This document shows positions 13,601-24,073 of a DNA stretch of 64,000 nucleotides, in pieces. The stretch's first letter is position 1; every line of letters begins with the position of its first letter. The notes under the pieces are model-generated. The model was not told the DNA's origin. It was given only the letters and a program-made list of their open reading frames with translations, and searched no databases. The position numbers and the translations under genes were made by a program. This DNA is from Clavelina lepadiformis (taxonomy: Eukaryota; Chordata; Ascidiacea; Aplousobranchia; Clavelinidae), in NCBI RefSeq assembly GCF_947623445.1, contig NC_135246.1, positions 15,359,856 to 15,423,855 of the forward strand, given 5' to 3'.

Positions 13601-16600
13601 GTTAAACTTAAAGATTTAAACATTCCAAATGGTAAGTTGCTGCTTTGATCTTTATGGTACTTTGCTAATGGTTTATCGTATGGTTTAAAACAGTTTGTAT
13701 CTGGTTTAGGTTTTACGAAACTTTAGTTTACCGGTTCTCTAAGATATGCTAACTATTATGGTGGTTGATTATTTTATCATCCGACAGCTTAACCTTGGTG
13801 AACTCAACCCCAGCTGGTTCATTTTCAGTGAATTAAATTGTGGTTGGTAAAATCCTGCTAAAACACAAAGTTGAGATATTGCTCTGATTGAAAAACTACT
13901 TTTATTTCAGTAAGGATTGTAATGACAATGCTTTTGCACTGTAATAATCAGTACTCAACAGTAAAAGGCCTGTTTAGGAAACATCTTTCCTTCAGCGTTT
14001 TTTTGGCAATATTTGCAATTGATTTTTTTCTTTTTATGTTTTTCATCACGATCACTTGTTTCTTAAGCATGGTAAATATTATTTTCATATAGAGCAAAAT
14101 GTGTGATTTTTTTAAAGTTTTAGCTATCAATTTTGATTGTTATCACAAACGTCACTGTCACTCCCCACAGTTTAGGCTAGAAATTGGTCTTAATATGTTA
14201 CATACATGATCTCATCTGGGATAATGGATAAATAGAAACATAACAACTTGATGCTTTAACAGCTGGTATCGTATTTAATTCACCAAGTGATGTCCATTAT
14301 CAAATGTACAGGATATCCAAAGTTGTAACTAATCTTTTTGCCATCACAGTAAAATTTGATTCTTAATGTACCAGTAACTTATGTTCAAGGCTTAATTTTT
14401 CTTAGCTTGAGTTGAAAGTTGATTTAACGCAGGTAAGCATTCTAACAAATTTTAATACAAAATGTTTATACGAACAACTAAGTGTTAAATGCAGTTTAAC
14501 AGTTAAACAAACTTTACTTTATTGCAAGACTTCCCAGGAGACTAACTTACCCTACAGCAAAATACTCACTTGCTGTGAGTTGACCAGATCAGGTTGCTGG
14601 GTTTAAGTTGACCAGGATTAAATTCACTTGGAATCCCTTATTACATTCAATAGCCAAACAAAAATACCGTGTTAAGTTTAGATTTGCATGCTGACATTTA
14701 GTCTAGCATACTTTCAGCTTCATCCACGTTTGGCATAAACTGTTTTGTTTTGGTTCAAATGGAATATAGATTGATTATTTCAACATATTGCTGGAAGAAT
14801 AATATTTCCAATAATGCATATTTCCAAATACTGTTACTTACTTTTAGAGTTTTCTTTAAGGGTTATTTTTTGGTTTAGGTTAAGAAAAATGAGTTTACTA
14901 TCATACATCTTGGTTTTTGTTCAGTTTCTTTTAGGCACTCACTAAAACTCCGTGGGATATTACAGTTCATATCCGTTTAAACACAGGATGTCAAATTTTA
15001 TCTTTTTGGGCTCAGTTTTAGCTATCCCTACCAGAAAAATCTAGTTTAATCTGGTTGAATCTATTTATAAAGTACTTTTTAAAATGAGGTCAACATTAGT
15101 TGTAATAAAAAATGAGTTAATGTGAAACCTGTTTTTTGTAATGAACTGCTTTTTGTAGATGTTTCTAAACTCCATGCTGCTTTAAGTGAAGCAGAAGATT
15201 GCATTGAAAAAGCAAAAACAGGACAATGCCAAGTGAATGCATTTCCCTACACTGCATATATATACTATATATAGCCTACTCATATAGAATGCTGAAGCAT
15301 GTGTATTTTTAACACAATATGATCAACATCTAATATATATTTCTGTTCACAGGGTTGCATAATTCAAAAAGCTGAAAAAAGGTCAGAGGGAGAGCTTCTG
15401 ACAAACATTGAGTTCCATCCGTTCCTATTTGAACAGCACAAAACAGGCCCTCATTTGAAAGTTGACTCTTTTAACAAGGCATGCGATATATCTTAGTACA
15501 TATTTAAGATACTCACTGGTACTTTATCTAAATAGGGTCAGAAATGTGCATTTTTTAACCTTCTGATTTTATATTTTGGCATCACGTTCTTGTATATTGA
15601 TACATGTGATTGTAACAGTGCTATCTCTTTAGGCTGTTGATGACTTCTATGGTTCTCTTGAGTCTCAAAAAAGTGACATGAAAGCGCTACAGAAGGAGCG
15701 AGCCGCCATGAAGAAGTTAGAAAATGTTCGACGAGATCATGAAACCAGACTCGAAGGCTTGAGGAAGGAACAGGATGTAGATAAGCAGAAAGCTTTTATC
15801 ATCGAAGCCAATTTGGATTTGGTATGTTCATACTGCATAATGATGTCGCTAAGTTCGTCCTAATATAAAATTCTTGTTTATCAATGTAATTTATCTTGAA
15901 CCTTAGTACACATTTTAAGAAAAGCACAAGCTTTGGTTACAGCAAATTGCAGTGTGATAAATTTTGACCTTTAGATTACCTAAATTTTTCACCTTGTCAG
16001 GTTGACCAAGCCATCAAAGTTATATGCAGTGCAATAGCAAATCAAGTTGATTGGAACGAGATTCGAGATTTAGTGGCCGATGCCCAAGTGAGAGGTGATC
16101 CAGTTGCAAAGGCAATCAAAAGCTTGAAGCTTGAAACAAACTCTATGGTTATGGCACTGAGGTGTGTTTTGTTCAACTGGTAAATTGAGACTATCATAGA
16201 ATGTAAATAACTTAAGAATTTTTGCAGATCTCCAAAACTGTATTAAAGTTACAGACATTAATTCAAATATTTTGACCTGTTTGTTGGAAATTGTTTTTTT
16301 TTTAAATTTGGCTGACGATTTATCAAATAGCTTTGTGCTTTTGACTGCAGTTACGTAAATCAGTATAGGTAATGTTATTATATAGCTGAATTAATCACTA
16401 ACCAGTAAAGTATACTACACCTGTGCATGTGCTGCTTAAGTCTTCTGTCCAGTGATTTTTGAAGCTTAAAACTATTTAATATAATTTGTCATGTAATTAC
16501 GTTCAAATAAATAAATTAGAAACATGCCCGAACTTCTTTTATAACAGTGAACCAGGTTTTGATGATGATGACGATGATTCAGACTTCTTGGATAGCTCCG

Positions 16601-19600
16601 ATGAAGAAGCAGCTGAACAACCACAGAAGCCTAAAAGCAAACCTCATAAAGTGGACATTGATTTGTCCTTGTCAGCATATGCTAATGCACAGAGATATTA
16701 CAACAAGAAGAGGCATGCGGCACAGAAAGAGCAAAGAACCATTGATGCTTCTTCAAAAGTAGACGCAGCTAAAATTACTTCTTTTGTCTTTGCTGTTTAA
16801 AGGCTATTGAGTTAAAAATAATTCGAGCTATTGTATGAGTTAATTTTTTCAGGATTCACTGCAGAGTGCTTTAGCACAATCATGAACATCTGTTCTGTAT
16901 ATATTATGTTACTATGATTCGTATTTAACTGAAAATTTGTTGGTTTTCTTTCCCATGAGAGCCAAGTAATGAGATTGACTTATTTTAAATCTTGTAGGCT
17001 TTCAAGTCGGCTGAGAAGAAAACAAAACAGACCTTAAAGGAAGCAGCAACAGTTCAGAATATTCAAAAAGCAAGAAAGTCAGTGTTCACATTGAAGTGAC
17101 ATAAACTTGGGCTTCATTAACAGCAATCTTTGTGTCAAAACTGGCTTCACTTACTATTTTCAGAGTATTCTGGTTCGAGAAATTTCTATGGTTTATCTCA
17201 TCAGAAAATTATTTGGTTATTGGGGGGAGGGACGCTCAGCAAAATGAAATCCTGGTGAAGAAGTACTTCGGTCCAGGTATGAAGCAACCATAATAATGTT
17301 CAGGTTCTACTGAGTGTAACAGCTTAGGTTGTGATCAACATGCTTAGCAGAGTTATTGTTGTAAAGTTATCATGACAAATTATATCTGTGCGCAGATGAC
17401 ATTTATGTGCATGCTGATTTACATGGCGCTACCAGTTGCATTATCAAGAACCCGTCAGGTAATTGGCAAGTAAAAAATTTTGCTGGCTGCTGTCTGAATT
17501 GTACAAACAATTCTGATTTTAACATTCTAACCTTTTCTAGGCGCTCCAGTTCCACCAAAGACATTAAATGAAGCAGGAACAATGGCAATATGTCACAGTG
17601 CTGCTTGGGACGCAAAGGTTGTTACCAGTGCTTGGTGGGTATTTCGTGACCAGGTGTCAAAAACTGCCCCTAGTGGTGAATACCTAACCACCGGTAGCTT
17701 TTTAATACGAGGTGATTATTTTGGCTTTTCCTTCTTTTCTGCTGGTAACGATTTTATTGACTTTTGATACAATTTCAATTTTGATTTGATTGAATGATAT
17801 GATTAAATATAAGAAATATAATATGATTTTATATATGCTGGCTGATGGTCATGATTTTGTCAATTATATATTTCTTCCAGGAAAGAAAAATTTTTTACCA
17901 CCTTCGTATCTTGTATATGGATTTGGCTTTCTCTTCAAAGTAAGGTGTCAAGTTCATACAGAAATATTCCGTCTTATTGCATTTAGCATAAGATAAGAGA
18001 TCCTACGTAATAGATGAGCCACAGAAGCGATGTTTATTGAGGTTACGATTTGCTCCAGCTAAGAGTAGTTTATTTTTACAGGTGGATGAAACTTGTGTGT
18101 GGAAACACAAAAATGAAAGAAGAATAAGACAAGCTGAAGAGGAATCCACCATTGCTGATGATGCATCAGAAGAGTTAGGTAAGTTGCTTTGATCTCAACC
18201 TCTGTAGAAGATAGCCCATGAATAATTAGGTAGTTGATCAACTGAGTGACAGTTCATTTGAGTGACACATTGGTAAGTACTGTTCAAACTACAGTAATGG
18301 GTTAGGGTTAGGGTTAATTATGTCACTCTAATGCATGGGTTCTTAACCGGTGGGCCATGGGCCACAGGAGCATTTTGAGGTGGGCCACAGAGCTATTTGG
18401 AAAATTATAAAGTTGGTGAAAATTTTAGTTTTATTTAGTTGGTGACAATTTTGTAACGTCCAAATTAGCATTGTTGTTTGATCAAATTATATGATTTAAG
18501 TGATAATGATTTATATGATTTTGCCCAAAACTCCAGGTCCAGGTCCAAAACTTAGGTGATCAGCATTGAAAGTGGGCCACGACTATAAAAAGGTTAAGAA
18601 CCCCAGCTCTAATGAATAATTTATGTCATAATTATGTCACTCAAATGAACTGTCACTCAGATGATATACAACCGTATAATTGTTTGCATGTCTTAACCAA
18701 TATCTTTGTGTAAAGAGATTGCTAGAAATTTCAGCTGAAAAATTGTTCTCCTGGGAATTTTCAGAAATTTTATCGCAAGATGAAGAAGACAAAGATGGCA
18801 AACATGAGATTTTGGAAGTTAAAACTCCATTAGGAAAGACAGTACCTCAAGAGGAGGATATTGATCAAGCGATAAAAACTGTTGCAGATCACAGAAATGA
18901 AAGCAGCACTGAAAAGATAACGGATAACGCATTGGATGAACTTCAAAATGAGGAACATTCTCTCAAGGATAATTCTGATGCTACTGGAATTAAAGATGTT
19001 AAAGTGACAGCTCAGACTGATCCCGCAAAAGGCTCCATTGTCAGCTTTGACTATCCCGACACTATAGTTAAACTACAATACGAAACTGATGACCGTTACC
19101 AACTTGCAACTCAGGAGAATACGGTATCTACTAATACAAACGTGTCTATTACCAAACTACTACACGTGATCAAAATTATCACTACCTAAAGAGAGCAGGT
19201 TCTATTTAATTTGATGCATTTTTATCAGGATGAAAAAGACGATGAAACTGTTGTTTATCTTGGTGATGATGTTCCGGTGCCGTTCAAAGTTGAAAAGGTG
19301 ATGTGTGATGATGGCTTAAACACAATTCTTGTCTGGCTTATTATAAGAAATGTTATTTTCGTATAGCGACAACTACATGTAAAAAAATTCTAAATAGTTT
19401 ATTGGCTTAGGCAAATGAAAATTCGTCAAAACCTAAACTATCAGCGAAACAGAGGCGTGAGCAAAAAAAGATGCGCAAAACACAACATCAGGAAACAGCT
19501 CAACCTCCAGCTTCCTCGCAGGAACCACGACCCAAATTAACCCACCAAAAAGAGGTTTTATTTTTTTAGCAGCTGACGGCAAAATGTCTTGATATTTTAC

Positions 19601-21344
19601 TTGTAATGTTGATTTATTTTCCATGTATGTTTATTGCAGGTTTCAATCGAACAGCAGCCTGAGCAAAACGTGGCTAAAAGAGGGAAAAAGGTAATAGTAC
19701 CAGTGATATCGTGATTGGGAGAGTGTGAGGAACTGTTTGTTACTGTTACCGGGTTCAGGTTTTTTGCACATCAGATATTTTACGTTACTTCGCGCAGAAC
19801 AAACTTAAGAAGATAAAAGAAAAATACAAAGACCAAGACGAAGAGGACAAAAAGTTGATGATGGAAATCTTGCAGGTATATGTCATGCTACCTTCTAAGA
19901 TGATGAAAATAGAAAGAAATATCGTAAATAACTGACAGCATAACTAAACTACTGTATATGCTGTTTATTAAATGCCGATCTTTTCTACAGTCGGCCAAAG
20001 CACCGAAAAACAAAGACAAAAAAGGGAAAAGTAAAGAGCCCGAAGTCAAAAAGAAACCTCCAGGTAGCATTTTCTGTTGTGTTTCTACACACAACTTTCT
20101 TCTTAATCTTTTTTAATTGGGATGTACAGTATAATAGTATAGAATACATTATGATTAAATCATCGTTTGCTGACAGGTCCTCAGCATGAAAAAAAGGTTC
20201 ATCAACAACGAGAAAATATTGCACAAGGTATAAACAATTTTAAGGATTGATTTTCACGAGAGATTGTTTATCAACTCGCTCCCAATATTGAATATGTTTG
20301 TTTGTCTAAAAATATTTGTTTTGTTGGGTGCTGTATTTCAAAACTAGGCTTGAAACACGTGCCAACAATACAGGCTATGGTATATAGCCTATGGTAGGTG
20401 TCAGTCGAAACATCAATTGTTTACACGCTTGGTTTTTAACTCTGTCAGGCGAAGCCAATGCCAATTCTGACGAAGAAAAGGAATTAGTGCTGAAGGCAGA
20501 GCACTTAACTGTCACTCAAGTTGATGACATACTAGATACCTTAACCGGCATACCCGCCGCCGACGATCTCCTTCTTTTTGCGATACCGGTTTGCGCTCCG
20601 TACAATACCATGCAAAATTACAAGTAAGATAACCCAGCTTGTAATTTTCCTGCTCAAATTTCATTATCCGGGTCATCTCTGTAGTTGCATACAGCACCGC
20701 GGTCAGCATGTTTTTAAGCGGCTTTGTCAAGTAGCCGGAGGCAAGGCTGTCGAAGATGACGGAGCCACCCGGTACTTAGTTATTAACCCCGGCTTACCTT
20801 GAAGGCTTCGTCCGAAACCGCAAAAGTAGCTCAAAATTTGAAACCTTGCGCGCTGTTTATGCTGCATTATGAATTGATTGTATGTTTTTGAATTTGTAGG
20901 TTCAAGGTTAAGTTAACACCGGGTACCGGAAAGAAGGGAAAAGGTACATATAGTGATGTATAACTTTGTAAAATATCTAAAAGCATTTAACTTTCCGCAC
21001 CCACCATCAAGGAATCGTTCACGTAATTTTCTAAGCTTCTTCATGATTTTCAACAGCTGCAAAGACCGCACTCAACATGTTCCAGATATCTCGTGATACA
21101 ACACAGCAAGAAAAAGACCATTTTCGCAGCGTCAAGGTGCCGTTTAGTCACGTTATGATTTACGTACTGCGACGCATCGGCAATGCTGTTGCCAAATACA
21201 ATGATTGTGTGAGTAATTCCCAAAATAGCTACAAAAAGGTGTTTTTCTGTTCAGGATCACGATCTTTCGAGAAATATGCCAGGTAAGGTTAAAGTCTCGG
21301 CCCCCAACTTGCAAAAACAGAAGTTCAAGGGTAGAAGGCGGTGA
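10601..21344 (+). CDS. NEMF: nuclear export mediator factor NEMF (Rqc2/NFACT family)
   Basis: NEMF binds stalled 60S subunits with peptidyl-tRNA, helps recruit the ligase Listerin and adds C-terminal tails (ribosome-associated quality control). Thirty exons: 10601-10659, 11776-11844, 11957-12059, 12759-12884, 12999-13094, 13163-13248, 13336-13403, 13545-13631, 15159-15232, 15353-15478, 15633-15821, 16001-16161, 16548-16758, 16998-17077, 17164-17276, 17396-17458, 17541-17711, 17881-17939, 18082-18178, 18765-19123, 19229-19297, 19411-19554, 19640-19690, 19798-19875, 19991-20063, 20177-20227, 20449-20623, 20900-20943, 21057-21136, 21255-21344. The joined frame is 1083 aa (human 1076). NFACT-N comes first with the D96-R97 pair ([10 protein letters not shown]), then a coiled-coil middle, then an acidic run of Asp. 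NFACT-R follows ([29 protein letters not shown]). A charged Lys/Glu stretch and NFACT-C ([17 protein letters not shown]) end the protein. Intron 10 starts with GC. Confidence 0.96.
10930..11046 (-). repeat. 117-bp inverted-repeat element, copy 2 (NEMF intron 1)
   Basis: It has ends GATTGGAAATTTTGCC and AACAAACTTTCCAATG, diverged from those of the element at 6863-6980. Its reverse complement aligns to that copy across the interior as well as the ends. Both copies lie within 4.1 kb on opposite strands. Confidence 0.65.
13632..15158 (+). other. NEMF intron 8 (1.5 kb)
   Basis: The longest intron of NEMF. It is AT-rich, with no open exon matching NEMF or another family on either strand and no clear repeat. 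NEMF reads directly from exon 8 ([12 protein letters not shown]) into exon 9 ([13 protein letters not shown]) across it. Confidence 0.6.
18299..18317 (+). repeat. short telomere-like (GGGTTA)3 tract
   Basis: Three tandem copies of GGGTTA lie between the outer left TIR and the nested hAT element. This matches the animal telomere hexamer. At this length it may be chance or a small interstitial insertion. Confidence 0.5.
18334..18606. mobile_element. 273-bp nested hAT-like MITE with 8-bp TSD
   Basis: It is flanked by a perfect 8-bp direct repeat CTCTAATG (18326-18333 and 18607-18614). Its ends are inverted: CATGGGTTCTTAACC on the left, GGTTAAGAACCCCAG on the right. The subterminal regions carry repeated GTGGGCCAC motifs. 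These features are typical of hAT non-autonomous elements. It inserted into the element 18242-18660, so it is the younger of the two. Confidence 0.88.
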
Positions 21345-21469
21345 CAAAGACAAGCCGCATACTTCTTGATGATTCTCTCTCTCCAGCACCTTGTCATATT
21401 TGACAGCTTTTGCCGCAATTATCAGTTGGAATTTGCGCGTGATTTGGTTTGGATGCAATATGATTGAAT

Positions 21470-21475
21470 AATAAA
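21470..21475 (+). terminator. NEMF poly(A) signal
   Basis: AATAAA lies 126 nt after the NEMF stop codon and is followed by T-rich sequence. Confidence 0.65.
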
Positions 21476-23124
21476 AGTTTCGGTTTTGGTTCGATATTTC
21501 TTTTTGGTATTCACCTATACAGCCTAACTGCAGCCCTTGAATATTGTGACAACCAAAAATACTTGAACTGGCTGCTTTTGAACAGCTGCCAGTCGACCTT
21601 TTCCATCCGCATATGAAGCATCAGTCGAATTCTTCATTTTACAAGTAGCAAAACTTTAATGTTTCAGTGGTAACCTATATGATTGAGGTTAAAGAATGTT
21701 TTGGTTTGTTTCGTAATTGTGGATAACTGAATTGTAACCATACTTAATTGATAGAACGGTCTTTTGATTACAAATGATAATCAGGCGTTAATAATTATAG
21801 AATAGGAAGTTAATAATTACAACTAAACCGTGTGAAAAGCCACCACTAAAACATGCTCATGGGTAGTTAAGTGTGGCCACGATACCGTGGTGACTGTAAT
21901 TTTGTGCTAGCGAGATCGGCAAAGTTAACAGTTTAGATCCGGATTTACACCAATATCAATTTTGCAGCCGCAAAAAATCGAATCTTCATAATTTGTCACA
22001 CCCTTTGCGGGCACTGTCACCATTGTTTGTTTGAACAAGTATAGCTTGAGACGTTCTAAGCTATAAAATCCTACTCTACAGTACATAAGTACCTAAAAAC
22101 AGGCACATTTCTCACCTATTTTATGCTACCTAGCGTTGCCTAGCAGAGATTGATCCTGACTATTCAATAATGTCAAAGTAAGAAAAGTCAGGCAACACGT
22201 TGTACACCGTCATAGCTTTCATGTGTCGCGGTACGTTGTTGGAAATAAATAAACCCCAAGCTTGGCAATAATCATGAACGCAATCTGTCATATACTTTCT
22301 GCTCTTTGTACATTTGAGACTGATATTTTTATGTTCTGATTATTACATCACAAACAATACAATGGATACAGCTAGGAAACTGTGTTATAGGTACTAATAT
22401 GCTCAGGTTTAACATCATTTGATGTTACTATATTCCAAAATGAGCAGTCAAGAAAGGTGTATGCGCGAAAAGAAACCGTTGCACGAAGACAACATCATAG
22501 AAAAGTACTTAAGATGTGGCAATAAACGGGACAGATGGAGGATGTTTTCAAGAACATGCCACACGAAGCGGAAATGTACCCACACAAATCGTAATGCTTC
22601 GTCACATCATACTGTTCGCAGATCATCAGATTATTATCGACATTCTCCGGAAAATGAGTAAGTTACATAATCTAGCGGACTTTAAATTCTACGTAATCAC
22701 AGTAGAAACCTTAAACGACAATGTTGCTATTGGGAAACAACGAGCTCGTCTTTTTGATAGCCGGCTTGAACTACTGATGTATATCTATAGCCAGGACTGC
22801 CATCGGTCTGGACTCAAAAGTAAAGACGACTAGGAAACGAAAGAAGGATGCTACCTTAAACAGTGCACAAGAGGAGAAGGCAATCAATGGTCCAAAAAAA
22901 AGAGACATTTTTTGCATGTTCTCAGTTTTGATATACCTTTAGTACAAAATGGTATACTAAAGGTGTCAAAATGCCCAAAATAGGAACCTCTGCCCCAGAA
23001 ATAAGACAAAGATAAAGACGCCAGTAAAAATACGGATGTTTCTTAGAAAAAAAGACCAAAATTTTTTCTAAGACACAGACCTTAGAAAATATATAAAGAA
23101 ATAAAGACGGTATGGCAACCCTGT
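21476..23124. other. gene-free stretch after NEMF
   Basis: No exon chain is supported. The open frames around 22419-22833 overlap in two forward frames, have no flanking splice sites that fit and match no family I recognise. The 5' exons of the downstream ZU5 gene could lie here but could not be identified. Confidence 0.45.
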
Positions 23125-23590
23125 CTATAACCGTTAACCACGACGTACAGGCTTATTCAGGATGGCTTAACTCTAAAGTCTAGACTGTCCAATATTAAGC
23201 TTACAATTGGCTGCAAAGTAACTTGGTGATAACCTAAGCCATAAGTACGTAAAAGGTCCGTGGGTTGAATCGTCCTAGGTTGAAAGGTCCGTGAGTTGAA
23301 TCGTCCGCGGGTTGAAAGGTCCGTGGGTTGAATCGTCCGCGGGTTGAATCGTCCGTGGGTTGAAAGGTCCGTGGGTTGAATCGTCCGTGGGTTGAAATGT
23401 CATTGGGTTGAATCGTCCCGAGTTGAAAAGTTCGCGGGTTGAATCGTCCTGAGTTGAATCGTACATGGGTTGAATCGTCCGTGGGTTGAATCGTCCTGGG
23501 GTTGAATCGTCCTAGGTTGAATGGTCCTGGGTTGAATCGTCCGCAGGTTGAATCGTCCGGGGTTGAATCGTCTGACCACTATTTTCGTAC
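23125..23590 (+). repeat. dispersed element B: conserved head plus minisatellite array
   Basis: The head at 23125-23250 is nearly identical to 1441-1560. The array at 23255-23575 has about 19 units of the GTGGGTTGAATCGTCC minisatellite, including variants GAAAGGTCC that alternate with GAATCGTCC. It ends in GTCTGACCAC, like element A. It is the largest array and lies about 500 bp before the first recognised exon of the ZU5 gene. Confidence 0.85.
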
Positions 23591-24073
23591 ACACACAAAG
23601 CAGACTTACGTTGCAGTACGGCAGATTTGATTCGTCACTAGAGAGCAACCGAACTACGTAGTGCAAGCACTGAGCCCAGAGTCTGTTTGCGTTTTCGCAA
23701 CTACCAAACACATTGCAAAATTTCATGTTTGTAGAAAAACTTTTGGTAATAATAAAATAAACATTTATTTCGAAAAAACTGTATATTCGATCTGATGAGT
23801 TCTGCTTTCTTAAGTAGACATCACTTTGGCTACTGGCGCTTGGTGATTGCAACATAACGAATAGTAATAGACTAAAACATTCATACTCAAATCAAACAAT
23901 CGTCAAACTTCCCACCTGACTAGGGTAATGATTAACAACATTGAAGTGTGCTTTATATTCACCCATAATAGTAATATACCGTGTGTTGTTAACAGGGTTG
24001 GAAGATTACTCGGAAGAAAACTTGTAACAAGAAAGGGTTTTAAAAAAATTGAATTAAAATAAATTTATTTCAG

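Larger units (their letters stand above)
18242..18660. mobile_element. MITE with about 26-bp TIRs, host of a nested hAT element (NEMF intron 19)
   Basis: The ends are near-perfect inverted repeats of CTGAGTGACAGTTCATTTG followed by AGTGACA (left 18242 onward, right ending at 18660). A 273-bp hAT-like element has inserted inside it, so its own length is about 140 bp. No convincing target duplication was found outside the TIRs. It is intronic and does not disturb the NEMF reading frame. Confidence 0.75.

Noticed and set aside
22419..22833. Overlapping forward open frames of 80 and 105 codons
   Set aside because: They are in different frames, have no fitting splice sites and match no family I recognise; not enough to call a gene or the ectodomain of the ZU5 protein.
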